From positions 72,653,468 through 72,717,467 of the forward strand of contig NC_068357.1 in the NCBI RefSeq assembly GCF_020536995.1: a stretch of 64,000 nucleotides of DNA. The letters run 5' to 3'. The notes under the pieces are model-generated. The model ran no database searches. It saw nothing but the letters and a program-made list of their open reading frames with translations, and had not been told where the DNA came from. Positions 11,378 through 23,287 of the stretch are shown here, piece by piece. Position 1 is the first letter of the stretch; each line of letters begins with the position of its first letter. This stretch comes from Dreissena polymorpha (lineage: Eukaryota > Mollusca > Bivalvia > Myida > Dreissenidae). The position numbers were made by a program, and so were the translations under genes.

Positions 11378-13454
11378 ATCTTTGAGTTAATAAATGTTGC
11401 ACCGAGTTACTTATTTAGTTTTAAAGGTATTTAGAAATTATCTTAGTTAAATTATTAATGCAATATTTTGTGAACTATGCATAAAATTTTTAAGAAAGCC
11501 GCCCATGCAATGTAAAAGCAATACTATGGAAGAAAACAGCTTATTTTTAGTATAAATATGTTATATTTTCTTATCTCTAAGAGAAAATTTACAAAGGGTA
11601 TTTAAATTACTGATTTTGTTATGACATTTGGGTTTCTAATAACAAATTTATCAGCCCTCTGTCCACTATTGTTTATTGGAAAATCCAGACAGAATCTATA
11701 AGAACCCCAGAATGAAACTCAAAGCATGTAACAAGTCCATTTACCCGAATAGACTACATTAGTATTGTTAAACTTGGTTGTGAGAGTATTACATAAAAAA
11801 TTATCAGAGAATAATAGAATAAATAAACCAATAAATATTTGTAAAAAAACAACAACTGCATTTTAAATACACAGTCATTTCTTAGTTCTTTACAAAATTA
11901 ATATCACCCTCTTGTAAATTTTAGTTTAAATTGATTGCAATTTGAAGTAATGTAACATTAACTTTTTAAAAGTGATATACATTTTTAATTTAAAAGGTGA
12001 CTTATATGTAGGTTTTTCCCTGTATCAATATTTTCTTACTGTGACTCAATAAAAAAAATTTGGCAAAAAACTAAAGTAATAAAAGCCTTTCAATATAGGT
12101 AAGTGGCAAGGTAACACAATCATGTTTGACAGTTATTATTTACTTTCCTTTATTCCTTTATTCACACTTTTTCTTTAAATATATAATTATGTTGGTTGGT
12201 AAAGCAGATTCTTGATTTTCCAGCACTGAGCAGGATTTCTTAATTAATATAGGTCTCACAAGACTAGTACAAAAACAATGTGTTATTAATGCTGAATCTG
12301 TACAAATGTAAGAAAAGAACAAAAGATATAAGTAATATTCTTATTACTTTAAATAACAATAATAAGAAATAAGAGTATGCTCCATAGAAAATGTCATACA
12401 TTAAACTTAAATTTAAAATATAACAAACATATAATTTATTTGAATTATAATGCTTATCAAGCCTTAACACACTGTGTATGCACAGCTCGTTGTCCGGCTT
12501 GCTTAAACCTTAACATTGGCTCTAAAATCTCAGTGCTTCCACCTACAACATTGAAACTTCATATGAAGCTGCACCTTGATGAGTTCAACATGCCACACCC
12601 ATTTTTGGGTCACTAGGACAAAGGTCAGGGTCACTGTGACCTCTAATATTCTTCTGACAAGCTTTCATTTATTCAAAACTTCACCCGCAGCTGAGCATTG
12701 GCATCCGCTATGCGGTGCTCTTGTTTGCCACTGTCCTCAGCACAAAACATGATATATCTGCATGTGCATACAACCAAATCAGTTTAACTGTCACTTAATT
12801 ATAGTAAATTTTAGTAAATTATAGGCTTTAAATTGTATCATGACACCAGTCATGATGTGACTATACAGTTATACAATTAAGGGACACATTATCTTTAAGA
12901 GAAATTTCAATACCATAATTATCATCTCAGATTTAGGGCAGATAATCTATTGTTTTTTTAACTGCCATTTTTACATATTTTTATTATTTTATGTTATGAT
13001 GCATTGATCTTGTTTCTGAATTCACTAAGCAATCTATTATCATGTTAAACTTTTGAAGAGAGATGTTATCTGATATTAAAATTATAAAAATATAATAACT
13101 ACAAAGTGAAAAAACTTGAGTTGAATACTGTGACCAACAAAATTTTGCCAAAGAGCAAAATTTTGATCAGATCTTAAATTAAATTAAATACAAGTACCGG
13201 GTATAAGGAAAGACTCTGCCTCTTGGATCCCAGTTCAGACTTGTCAAATCTGCAAATTTGCCCTTGGCCATATAGAATTGGGAACTAATTACCCGGTACC
13301 ATCAAGTCATGTTAAAAGGAGTAGGGTGTAGCATGCTTTTATTTATCTCTTGAGCTTTCAAATGAATTTTATGGGTAATTTTCATACAACAAAACAGAAG
13401 TGGCAGATTTTTTTTTCAAGCAGAACACATGATTCATATGAATGATATCATATA
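11378..13454. other. AT-rich DNA with a bivalve repeat fragment
   Basis: No gene recognised. 12480-12735 carries the end of another GGTCA-type bivalve repeat (GGTCACTAGGACAAAGGTCA ... CGCTATGCGGTGCTCTTGTTT). Confidence 0.45.
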
Positions 13455-13672
13455 GTGTATTTTACCTTGACTTTGAAGGATGACCTTGACTTTTCACCAC
13501 TCAAAAGTTGCAGCTCCATGAGATACACATGCATGCCAAATATCAAGTTGCTATCTTCAATATTGCAAAATTTATGACCAAGGTTAAGGTTTTCGACAGA
13601 CACACACAACAGACAGACAGGCCAAAAAAAATATGCCCCCCCGATCATTCGATCCGGGGGAATAAAAGGTTA
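13455..13672 (-). repeat. Bivalve GGTCA-core repeat, inverted short copy
   Basis: Reverse-strand relative of 769-1098: one core unit (CCTTGACTTTTCACCACTC, ATACACATGCATGCCAAATA), a CAGACAGACAGG tract and the terminal ATGCCCCCCC / GGGGGAATAAAA motif. Confidence 0.75.
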
Positions 13673-13912
13673 TTTAAAGATGATTTTAATTCACTTAAGC
13701 ATATAATTAAAAGAAAAAGTGCATTTAATGCACATTTCATGCAACAGTAATTGCATTGTATTTTTCTGCATGTAGTGTGCGTTAAATACACTTAAAAATG
13801 GAGACAAGACACACTTTTAACAGAAAGAATGTATTTTTTCAGAATTTTCCAGCATTAATAATCTTCTAGTGTATTTTTTATCATCGCAATTACACTTTAC
13901 TAGGAAATCAGT

Positions 13913-14060
13913 ATGTTAACCCTTACCCACTCAGAGCTAAAGTGGAAATTGCTATGTGAAAACAACATAAAACCAGAACAGCTTGCGAGTAACTCACAGT
14001 CTGTTCTGGTTTTATGCTGTTTGCTTCCCATCAGTATCTAACGAATGGAGATGAGGCCTT
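13913..14060. repeat. Small foldback repeat
   Basis: Inner palindrome CATAAAACCAGAACAGC / CTGTTCTGGTTTTATG flanked by CCCACTCAGAGC and CAGTATCTAACGAATGGA. Related copies at about 28475-28605 and 57825-57960. Confidence 0.7.
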
Positions 14061-16314
14061 AAAAACTTGAATTTAATATAAATAATAGTGAATAAAATTT
14101 ATACAGTACCTAATTAGTAGCAATAGGCCTTATATGGTATACTTGTGGTAGAAATAATGCATTTTGTATAATAAAACACACCTGTCGATAATACCCGAAA
14201 GGGGAGTTAGACAGTATATATATATAGATAGATAGATACATTACTTAATCAATATAGATTCCCATACAGTTCAATACAATGTTCAATTAAATACACAATG
14301 CAAAGTTGGAATATGACATCAAGCTTGGAATAACCTTTTCAATAATGTATAATATGCTGTTATAATTTGAAAGTGAAATAGACACTTGCATATAAAAACT
14401 GATTTTACATCAAAACTAATTGTTAAATTTGATTTTGTAAATACTCAAAAAATGATACAGTTTATAAATGCAGTCAAAATGATAAAATATGTAATTACTA
14501 TAAATAATAAAGTAAGAGAAACGCGCTTTGGTACTAAAAAACGAATGAATATTACAATAATACATTCTGAATATGTCATTAACAGTTTTGTCTAAGAAAA
14601 TCACCAATTCTTTTCATATCAATGTACATAATTCTGGCATTGTTCGTGCAACTGTAAATAATATTCTATGCAGTGAAGTAAATTTTTCATTTTGAGAGCA
14701 TAAATTGTTGAATTTGGCACAGTAAATTGATATAAAATGTCCATCTAAGTCAAATTAAGTTTTAGATTTATGTGAAAAGATTCTAGAAAACCAGCCCAGG
14801 TACTCACAAAATTTAAAGGTAATAATTACGTTTATGGGATAAACATTAAAATGTGTTCCTTTGTAAAAAAACTTATTTTTTTTATGTACTGTTGAAACAT
14901 TTAAATCTAAGTATGTTCTCGGATACTGGAAATTTTAATCATTGAAGTTTTTAACACAAAGTGAATATCATTTCAACATTTATGAGTTTCTTAATGATGT
15001 AAGTCCTGTATTTAATCTTACACACAATTGCCGGTGTATATTATTGTTAGTAATGATTTCTGTGATAATTGTGAATAAGTAACATTTATATTTACCGTTT
15101 GCATTTATTGATTCATTGGAACAATATAGACATACATTGCGCTTTGATGGTTATGTTCATTTAAGCCCAAAAAGTATGGTAATTAAAACTTAAATAATAC
15201 AGAAAGAAAGCACTATAAAACTGTTCTACTTTAAGAGATGTTAATTTTTATATTATATTTAATCATTCTAGAAGCACATACCAGTATATATTAAAAATAT
15301 TATCAGAAAAATGTCAAAATATAGTGCTACATTTATGAGTAAAACAAGCAAATCCAGTTGCATAGAGCTGTTTATTGTTATTGTAACGATTTTCAATATA
15401 CATATAGTGTGATAATAGCATTTCTTATATAATATGCAATATAAAATTGCAAAGATATTAGATATAAATGTCATGTTTTTACCAGGCATTTATTTTCTTG
15501 CAATGGATAAAGAAGTAGCGATATTGATAGATGCAAAATGGAATAACATTGTCCACTTTTTACCTTAATTAGTTGGACTACACATAGTGCAACACATATG
15601 TATTGTATGCATTAAGGAAGTCATCATAATCAGAACTGATTAGTACCCAACATAAACATTAAGAATACACTATAAACACCTTGATATTGACCTGATTGCA
15701 AAAAAACAACATTAAAATGTGAAATCCGTCAAAAGTTTTATAGTTTTTAAATACTCCACTTAACATGACATTGTCTTTCGCATTAAAATACATCTTTTTT
15801 AGACTATTTTCACAAAACGTGACCAGGAAACATCTGGTATTTCTTATTCAATTTCAAGTTAATTAATTTTGGATTGATCAAATGTGAAAGGTCAAGCAAC
15901 TGTGTCATGTTTAAGGATAAAACATAGCATGTACTTGATTGAAAGATGTTGCCCAGTTCTAGCAGGGACCTATACATACCTGTTTGTATAGTCCCTGTTC
16001 TTATTATATACTTTAAATTGCATGTTTATATAATGTATGTAATAGTAAATAAAAACAAACAAGTACTTTAAACATAGTTGTGAATAAATTCTTTCATGGT
16101 TGAGAGTGAAAATGGTTCTAATTGGCATCTCTCAGTCATTTAACCAGCCATACAATTACTACAACAACTATTTTGGTTCCCTGAAAACAAGACACTGCTG
16201 TTACTGTAGCCAAAATGATTAACCAAATGTAAGCGCAAGCATGTGGAATTGTTTTGAATGTATGAGAACATTTCAATGTCCATTCCTTTCCTGTTTTTCA
16301 AAATGTCACCGTCG
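14061..16314. other. AT-rich DNA without recognised genes
   Basis: Very AT-rich. Short open frames have low-complexity composition. A small inverted motif (AGGGACCTATACATACC / GTATAGTCCCTGTT) lies near 15963-16000. Nothing else seen. Confidence 0.4.
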
Positions 16315-17176
16315 TTATAATAACACAGTCAAGGCACTTGCAGGTTTACCGTTGCAACCTGCTCTACAGATTTCTTGCATGTACTTTTCAAGTGTTGTAG
16401 GTGGTTGTATATGAATAACTCTTGCAATCGAAGGCGCGTTTAGACCCATAACTAAGGCAACTGTTTCAAGCACTAAACAAGCTTTTGGATTTTTCTTTCT
16501 AAGCTCAGAAATAATGTGAGCTTTCATTCTGTCCTTGTAGTTTTTTAGAAATTGTGCTACAATTCAATCTTCTGGTTGTGTACTGGATTCAGGACAATAT
16601 GCATGTTTTCCTAGTTCATAGCAAAGTAGTTAAAAGCAATAGCCTAGAGATTCCAAATTATCACAGTACATAATTTATGGTGACTATAAACTCAATATGT
16701 TGCTCTTTTAATTCAGGCAGCTCTTCGCTTTATCATATCATACTTTTCATATTTGTGAATATTTGGCATTCTTTCTTATTTTTCCCCAAAAAATATTAGG
16801 GAAGTCAGGGTTGGCTAATACTTTTGTCGTGTTCTTGAATTGGAGGCTTTCAATAAGGTTTTCTATAGCATTTGGTGTTGCTGTCGCTGTAAGTGCCAAG
16901 TGAGGTATTTTGGGAAACAAACATGTCAGGTCTCCAAGTCTGTTGAACGCTTTGCAGAAATCTGAACCCCTGTAAAAACAGGACACATTACAAATATGAT
17001 GTTGTTCTGTCGCAATTCCAGCAATCCATATTTAATTTATTTTATAACACGGTTTTTGAATGCAATCAGAAAATTCAACTTTTTTCATTCTTTAAACAAG
17101 GAATGTGTCCATAGTTACTCAGAAATCGATGAATAATAAACAGTCAGATATATTTATGAATAGTCGCTAGGTGTGG

Positions 17177-17306
17177 ATAAATAAGTATCAACTATTTGCT
17201 TCAGGATCTTTATTTCCATCGACAATGATCAAGATCTGAAATTAACAATTATGATAATTATATCTATAAAATGATAATTAGAGAAATGATGCTATACTAT
17301 CCTGTA
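17177..17306 (-). repeat. LTR (3' relative to element)
   Basis: 130-bp direct repeat of 22374-22503 with one visible difference (AACAATTATG against AACAATGATG). Confidence 0.9.
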
Positions 17307-17520
17307 TCTCCCCCCTAGTCTTTGGGTATGAAATGTTCATATGAAATAATATTACACTTTAACTGAAGTTGAAACAAAGACTGATAACAAAAAGTACTGG
17401 GAACATTGGAGCCCACCAGGTCTACTCCCTTATAAAGTAAGAGAAAAAAAAAGAACTTTTTAACAACAAGAAAAGGCAAATGTCTTTGATGTGGTCAACT
17501 ATATGAGTCTTTGTCAACAA

Positions 17521-20500
17521 TCACATGACATAGTCTTTCTGCCACTCTGGGGCAGTTCTAGTTCTTCCTGATCGTCTGACTGGAAGGCACAACAGGTCCG
17601 TTGGCGGGGTTGTGCGGTTTGGTGTCTCACGACTTGGTCCTGTGTCCACGGAAACGTCTACTGGTCGACTGTCAGGACTCGGAGGCTCAGTATAGGCTAG
17701 CTGACGACGACTCTGCTGCAGGTTACCTCGGCTGGGTGTCTCACTGCTGCTTGGCGTTACCTTACTGGGTGATGCAGTAGGGTGAGGAGCAGAGTGAGTT
17801 GGGATCCCGGTGTTGGTTGCAGCCGGCGTAGATCTGGTTGCATGTGTTGGGGTCACTGCTGGTGTGATGGAGTGTCCTGTGGGATTTTCAGTTGTTGCTG
17901 CAGGTAGCCTGAGTGCTAGGTCACTATCAATGGACAGCCGTCGTGGTTGTAGTTGAACGGGGACATACTTTCGTAGGAACTTCCTATTGCGAAGGGTTAC
18001 CCGTCTTGAGCCATCAAGTCGTACCACATACTGGTCAAATTGGCGAACTTCAATTACCACGCCAGTCTTGTCCCACTTGCGAGGATAGAGTCCAATCTGG
18101 TTTTGCAGGCGAACATTGTCTCCCACAGCTAGAGGTGGTAATCTCTGAGTGTGCTCTGACAGTTTTTCTGCACACCGCATGTGCCTGTTTCGCAAGGCTT
18201 CTTCACGGGCCAGTGATGTGCTTAACCAAGTTTCATGAGGTTTATACTTTCCAGGTGGAATTGGTATGAAGTCTCGAATGGGGCGGCCAAATATGCACAT
18301 GGCTGGAGAGAGTTTGGTATCCCTGTCTGGTGTGTTTCTGTACTGAAGCATGGCACGCTGGAAGGCATCTGTGTTTATGTCACCAGTGGAAGTTGTGTTA
18401 TCCATAAGGAGACGCTTCACTGTCTTTACACCAATTTCGGCCCTACAGTTGCTGTGTGGGAAGGCTACGGAGGATAGGCGATGGTGTACACCCCAATCAC
18501 TCAGGAATTGACGTGTGGCTACAGCAGTGAATTCAGGGCCACCATCAGAGGCAAGTTCATCAGGTATTCCATATGTCACAAAGATACGTCTAAGACATGT
18601 GATCAGTCCTTGGGCTCCGTTAGCTGACTGCTCTACAATTGGCCAGTTGGAATAACGGTCCACTACAACAAGGAAATGATGCCCTTGGTAGCTGAAATAG
18701 TCAGCACATAAGCACTGGAATGGATACTCTGGACTTAATGGAGGTACTGGTGGTGCGCTAGGATTTGATGGTGCACTACGGTTGCATTGTTGGCAACTGG
18801 TACGAAGAGCCGTAATGGCAGGTGTGATTCCTGGCCAAAATACTGATGTCTCTGCCCTAGCAACCATGGAGGTGACACCTTGGTGAGCTGCGTGCAAAGC
18901 CTCAAGTACTTCGTCTCTCATTGATGGTGGTATGACAATACGGTCTTTGTATAGGATGACGCCATCGACTGTAGATAGACCTTCACGGTACTGAAAGTAG
19001 TCTCTGAGCGATTCTGGCAGCTGGTGACGGTGTTCCGGGATACCAGATTCGATGATGTCGGTCAATGCTAGCATGTCTGTATCGCTAGCTGTGGCTGTGC
19101 GAACTCTGTCCCAGGTGACTGATCGAAGGTTGAGAGCATTGAGGGATGAAACAACACCTGCAATGACGCATTCATCTATGGAGTCTTCCTGATCTTCCTG
19201 GATTCTCAAACCAGTCATGAGAGTACTGCGGCTAGCTGGACACACAGAGGTTGAATTGATATGTGTCTCATCATCTGGCAACATCAGCTTTTCTGCATCA
19301 CTGATTGGATGACGTGATAGACAGTCAGTGGCGCGATGTTTGACACCTGGGATGTGGACCATACGGAACTTGTAGCGTAGCGTTTTCTCTTTCAAGTTTC
19401 TTAGACGAGTATTAGAGATGTCCTCAAGCGATCGGTCTGTGAATATCTTGAGAAGAGGCTTATGGTCAACAGCAATGATGAGGTCTGCACAGCCTAGGAC
19501 AAAGTACCTGGCCTTGTCAAGGGAATCTGCGACGGCAAGAGCTTCACCCTCAACCGGCGCATAGCGAGACTCTGCTGGATGAGTGAATCTGCTGCCAACA
19601 AGTGTGATCTTCCATCCAGATGGGCAACAGAAGGGTTCCTTCTTTGAGCATGTGCAGTGCTTTTGAAGGAGCCAGAATCCAATACCCACTTTTGACCAGT
19701 CGGTCGCCAGACATGTGGGTCTTTTGGGGTCAAAGATACGAACACCTTCTTCTATTTCGCTGGCGATCAGTAGTTTTGACTCATCGAAGACGTTCTGGAG
19801 ATGTTCATTCCAGTTGAATGGAGTGCCAGGTTTCAAAAGTTCCCTAAAGGGTAGCATTCTTTCGGCCATGCTGAAAGCATATGATACCTGGTTTACTAGA
19901 CCAAACCAGGAACGCACATCTGTAATGTCTTTTGGCGTGGGGAAGTTAAGGATGGCTTGTAAGTATCTCTGGCAGGGTCTTACATCGTTGCGTGTAATTT
20001 CAAATCCTGCAAATTCCACAACATCAGCTCCAAACACAAACTTTTCTGGATTCAGTGTTATGCCATTTCGACCGCAAATGTCTAGCCAGTGTACCGCTTG
20101 AAAGAAACTGTCCTCGAGATCATCAGCCCATAGCAATGCATCGTCAATACATTTGGTTTTGTGAGGGATGTCTGCAACAATCTCATCATAGCGTCGGGTG
20201 TATCCATCACCTGAAGCAATGTAGCCCTGAGGTGCAGTTTTGTAGCGATATCTTCCCCAGGGAGTGATGAATGTGGTAAGATGGCGGTCTTCCTCACACA
20301 GGGGTAAACTGTGATAGCCGTTCCATGCATCGAAGACTGTTTTCTTCTTCCCATGGGGGACTGATCGTGCTTGATGAAAAGGTGATGGTGTGTGATGTGT
20401 TTCACGTGTGGCATGAGCATTAAGGGCCTGCAGATCAACAGTGCGTCTTGGCTGTCCACTTTTCTTTGCACACACAACCATTCGATGGCACCAAGTGACA

Positions 20501-21633
20501 GGCTCACCAATAGGGACAGGCTCAATGACGCCAAGTCGTACGTCTTGGTCAAGACCTGCCTTGACTGCATCTCGCCAGTGGATTGGAACTGGTACCGGTG
20601 TGTGGTAAGCAACTGGTTTAGCGTTGGGATCTACCAGAAGTTTCATTGGCGGACTGTCCATCAGACGAAGTGTTTGATGTTCACATGTGTTAAAGGTGCT
20701 GGCTTTGTAGAACTCAAGGAGGTACTGTTGAAGTTTGACACGATTCTCTTCTGTCGGTGAGCATGGTAATGTACTAGGTGGAGCTGGCGGAAGTTGACGG
20801 GCAGGGCATCCACATGGAGCTTTGTCCTCACCATTCAATGCTGCTGCACTGTATTGTTGTGAGGCATGGATTTCCGGAAAGTTGTCTGTGATGATACCAA
20901 GATTGATACAGGCTTCTCGACTCAGAAAAAGTTTGTCCGATGAGTCAGTAACATATGTCATCTGCCTGGTTTCAACTACTTGACCACTAGAGTCCTTGCT
21001 CGACATCCGCAGTAATAATGCACCGAGAATTTTAATGCCATCGTTGTTCGCTGTGTGCATGCGCATTGTCACAGGGATTAGGTCAGATTCACGTAACCCA
21101 AGGTGATGGACAACTTTGAGACCGGCAAGGCAGCTCTGGCATCCGGTATCAGCCATAGCCGGTATCACTGTAGCTAGAGACGGTTTAGGAAGATTGATGC
21201 CAAGTGCCAAGTAGTCCTCTGGAAGAGCCTGTATAGACACTCTTACGAATGGTTGAGGCTTAGAGCTTCTGCGAATCCAAGTGTCAGACAGGTTGTCATA
21301 GACATGATGATCAAGCGGGATGCTGTGTTTATTATTGTTCACAATGTTCACATCCTGATGGTGTATTTGAGAGGAATCTACAGTACATAATGCGTCAAAC
21401 AGAGCACTTTCCTTGTCAAGGTTTTTGGGCTGAGTGTGTGAAGGGCGCCTTGGATTGTCCACACTACGGCACACACTCTCAAAGTGGTGTTCACGTCTGC
21501 ATTGTGCACACCTGTGGCCATAAGCTGGGCACTGAGTCTTGCGTTCCTGTGCAGTTCTTTTCTTTCCGTGGCCACGTTTGCCACAGTAGGAGCAAGCTTC
21601 TTGGGTGTCTCTGCTGGACTGTTGCTGCTTCAT
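17521..21633 (-). CDS. pol: Pol polyprotein of the Ty3/Gypsy element
   Basis: 1,370 residues. Domains in order: Cys/His-rich knuckle region (about 14-55), retropepsin-like protease with ADTG (about 161), reverse transcriptase (about 340-560, palm motif with ADD), RNase H (about 610-740, beginning near LATDWSK), integrase zinc-binding HHCC (about 900-950) and DDE core (about 970-1130, containing SDGGPEF), then a Pro/Thr/Ser-rich tail. Integrase after RNase H is the Ty3/Gypsy order. It follows gag closely, in the arrangement for which the family uses read-through. An element gene, not a host gene. Confidence 0.93.
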   Translation of the reverse strand: MKQQQSSRDTQEACSYCGKRGHGKKRTAQERKTQCPAYGHRCAQCRREHHFESVCRSVDNPRRPSHTQPKNLDKESALFDALCTVDSSQIHHQDVNIVNNNKHSIPLDHHVYDNLSDTWIRRSSKPQPFVRVSIQALPEDYLALGINLPKPSLATVIPAMADTGCQSCLAGLKVVHHLGLRESDLIPVTMRMHTANNDGIKILGALLLRMSSKDSSGQVVETRQMTYVTDSSDKLFLSREACINLGIITDNFPEIHASQQYSAAALNGEDKAPCGCPARQLPPAPPSTLPCSPTEENRVKLQQYLLEFYKASTFNTCEHQTLRLMDSPPMKLLVDPNAKPVAYHTPVPVPIHWRDAVKAGLDQDVRLGVIEPVPIGEPVTWCHRMVVCAKKSGQPRRTVDLQALNAHATRETHHTPSPFHQARSVPHGKKKTVFDAWNGYHSLPLCEEDRHLTTFITPWGRYRYKTAPQGYIASGDGYTRRYDEIVADIPHKTKCIDDALLWADDLEDSFFQAVHWLDICGRNGITLNPEKFVFGADVVEFAGFEITRNDVRPCQRYLQAILNFPTPKDITDVRSWFGLVNQVSYAFSMAERMLPFRELLKPGTPFNWNEHLQNVFDESKLLIASEIEEGVRIFDPKRPTCLATDWSKVGIGFWLLQKHCTCSKKEPFCCPSGWKITLVGSRFTHPAESRYAPVEGEALAVADSLDKARYFVLGCADLIIAVDHKPLLKIFTDRSLEDISNTRLRNLKEKTLRYKFRMVHIPGVKHRATDCLSRHPISDAEKLMLPDDETHINSTSVCPASRSTLMTGLRIQEDQEDSIDECVIAGVVSSLNALNLRSVTWDRVRTATASDTDMLALTDIIESGIPEHRHQLPESLRDYFQYREGLSTVDGVILYKDRIVIPPSMRDEVLEALHAAHQGVTSMVARAETSVFWPGITPAITALRTSCQQCNRSAPSNPSAPPVPPLSPEYPFQCLCADYFSYQGHHFLVVVDRYSNWPIVEQSANGAQGLITCLRRIFVTYGIPDELASDGGPEFTAVATRQFLSDWGVHHRLSSVAFPHSNCRAEIGVKTVKRLLMDNTTSTGDINTDAFQRAMLQYRNTPDRDTKLSPAMCIFGRPIRDFIPIPPGKYKPHETWLSTSLAREEALRNRHMRCAEKLSEHTQRLPPLAVGDNVRLQNQIGLYPRKWDKTGVVIEVRQFDQYVVRLDGSRRVTLRNRKFLRKYVPVQLQPRRLSIDSDLALRLPAATTENPTGHSITPAVTPTHATRSTPAATNTGIPTHSAPHPTASPSKVTPSSSETPSRGNLQQSRRQLAYTEPPSPDSRPVDVSVDTGPSRETPNRTTPPTDLLCLPVRRSGRTRTAPEWQKDYVM

Positions 21634-21665
21634 GTAACTGGTGGCTGCTCCAACAGCATGGGAGT

Positions 21666-22388
21666 CTAAAAGTCTCGAAGCGACCTTTTTCCTGCTTCCT
21701 TGGCTTCCACGAATTGGAACACTTCCTCTAGCGACATGTTCTGGTTTTTATCACCAAGTAGGTCAAGCTGAATGTCAGGGTCTGCAACACCTCTTGTGAG
21801 AACATCACGCATGATTGCTTCAGTGTAATTAACTTTGGCGGCACAATTGTTGCAGTCAATCACAAATTTGCAAATGTCAGCCTGTCCTCTCAGACGTGCA
21901 CCAAAGTTGCGGACAGATTCATCGCGATCTTGTCTCATGTTGTGGAGTGTCACTCTTGCCACCATTGTGTTTTCTTCACGCACTGCTAGCTTACGAATTG
22001 CTGCCAATACATTGTCCACCGATTTGTCAGTTAGATTGCCACCTGTTGTTCTCGTTAGGTCTCTCCGAAGAGGTTCATCACAACATTCCAACAACTGGAT
22101 CACTTTGTCTCGACCATCCAGTTTGGTGGCAGCAACATAATCATTCCAGCGTGAGAGAAAGTAGGCCCAGTCCTCGCTGGATCCAGCGGCGGTAACTGTA
22201 GGACGCTTGACTTTCTCTACTCTGGCTGTTTTGGCAGGTGCCAATGTGTGTACGGCGCTGTGGGCAGTTATGAGTGCCGCAACGATGGCCGGATCTAGAT
22301 CGGCTGTTGTGTAGGCACAGTCAGGGAACGGACACTTTACTGCAGGCATGGTGTCGTCTTCACAGTCTTGATCATAAATAAGTATCAA
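21666..22388 (-). CDS. gag: Gag-like protein of the Ty3/Gypsy element
   Basis: 240 residues from the first Met in the frame; a Met at MPAVKCPFPDC, some residues in, is an equally likely start. It opens with a C2H2-like segment (CPFPDCAYT ... HSAVH) and continues with the helical block SSEDWAYFLSRWNDY found in gag proteins of many invertebrate Gypsy elements. The knuckles lie in the following pol frame. Confidence 0.8.
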   Translation of the reverse strand: MILIYDQDCEDDTMPAVKCPFPDCAYTTADLDPAIVAALITAHSAVHTLAPAKTARVEKVKRPTVTAAGSSEDWAYFLSRWNDYVAATKLDGRDKVIQLLECCDEPLRRDLTRTTGGNLTDKSVDNVLAAIRKLAVREENTMVARVTLHNMRQDRDESVRNFGARLRGQADICKFVIDCNNCAAKVNYTEAIMRDVLTRGVADPDIQLDLLGDKNQNMSLEEVFQFVEAKEAGKRSLRDF

Positions 22389-22503
22389 CTATTTGCTTCA
22401 GGATCTTTATTTCCATCGACAATGATCAAGATCTGAAATTAACAATGATGATAATTATATCTATAAAATGATAATTAGAGAAATGATGCTATACTATCCT
22501 GTA
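22374..22503 (-). repeat. LTR (5' relative to element)
   Basis: 130-bp partner of 17177-17306, just upstream of gag on the minus strand. Confidence 0.9.
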
Positions 22504-23287
22504 GTGGAATTAGCAAATTGCTAATTGTCATTCAACACAATATAACAATCGTGGTAAAGATCGCGAAAACATCTTACTACCTGAAAAATAATGCTTTTCC
22601 TGAGCCAGTTAGAAGAACTGCGATCGTATCTTTCAAATCATAAAGACTCTTTAGGGCTTTCAATTGGTAGTCGCTAAAACTAAACTCTATCTTCAGCTTG
22701 CTCGTCGCATATTCTAGATCAGACTTAAAATCCATTTTAACTCTGAAATGTAAACAATACCATGCAATATACCGTTTGCCGTAAAAGTCAACTTATCATT
22801 TATTATGTAATTATATATAATTCAATTGCTTGTTTTTGCATGAAAAAATAATAAGAAAATGATTTGGAATGGTCATAATGCGTTTACCTTCTATGTATTG
22901 CATCACTATTTTTATGCGTAGTATATCGCCTTATAACGCAGGCGGATCACGCGTTGGGTGTATCAAAGCCAAGATGGCTGGTAGTTAGGTACGAGTCTAC
23001 TCTTTACGGAGAATCCGGAGATGGACGAAGTGTTACGATTGAACTATCGCCTGAAAACGTCATAGTATTAATCGGAAATAACTCCACGAAAAAATCATTC
23101 TAGAGAATGATGTGACAACAGGCACATTTCTATCGTATTAAGATGCTGCACACACATTTCTACCTAAATCAGATCATTGAAGTCAGAGATCTCACGCTGA
23201 AACCAAATATCAAAGGGGGAAATAAATCTGTAATAATAAAGTCATTTGGGCAGAATGGCCCCACGAATTTACCCGTCAATCCTTTAA

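Larger units (their letters stand above)
17177..22503 (-). mobile_element. Ty3/Gypsy LTR retrotransposon, looks whole and young
   Basis: 5.33 kb, read on the minus strand. Direct repeats at the ends, 17177-17306 and 22374-22503 (130 bp each), differ at one position that I can see. A 4-bp flanking repeat GTGG lies at 17173-17176 and 22504-22507. Coding order gag, protease, reverse transcriptase, RNase H, integrase places it in Ty3/Gypsy. The LTRs are unusually short for that group. Near-identical LTRs mean a recent insertion. It lies inside the RecQ-like remnant in the same orientation. Confidence 0.92.
16315..22740 (-). pseudogene. RecQ-like DNA helicase remnant split by a retroelement
   Basis: Three separate pieces read on the minus strand. 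22734-22580: MDFKSDLEYATSKLKIEFSF, then YQLKALKSLYDLKDTIAVL and a Walker A-like TGSGK, the RecQ N-terminal motif 0/I region. 16973-16770: after acceptor TTTTTACAG, GSDFCKAFNRLGDL, CLFPKIPHLALTATAT (motif III) and NIFW. 16530-16315: LVLETVALVMGLNAPSIARV and YMQEICRAGCNG, the motif V/VI region where RecQ proteins normally read GRAGRDG. The block between motif I and GSDF, including the DEAH box, is not found, and arginine-finger residues are replaced. RecQ family enzymes are ATP-dependent 3'-5' helicases; this one cannot work. The Ty3/Gypsy element sits between the first two pieces. Confidence 0.75.
9173..23041. other. 13.9 kb insertion flanked by a 10-bp direct repeat
   Basis: Unit B reads through this point as one stretch (51700-51740). 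In unit A it is split, and AACTATCGCC stands on both sides (9163-9172 and 23042-23051). No terminal inverted repeats and no poly(A) tail are visible. Contents: a hAT-like MITE, a tRNA-carrying MITE, two other repeats, a RecQ-like gene remnant and a Ty3/Gypsy element. Both ends have CpG-bearing, ATGGC-containing sequence (around 9230-9275 and 22940-23000) like gene starts. It may be a gene-sized duplicated fragment pasted into the intron. Confidence 0.6.
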
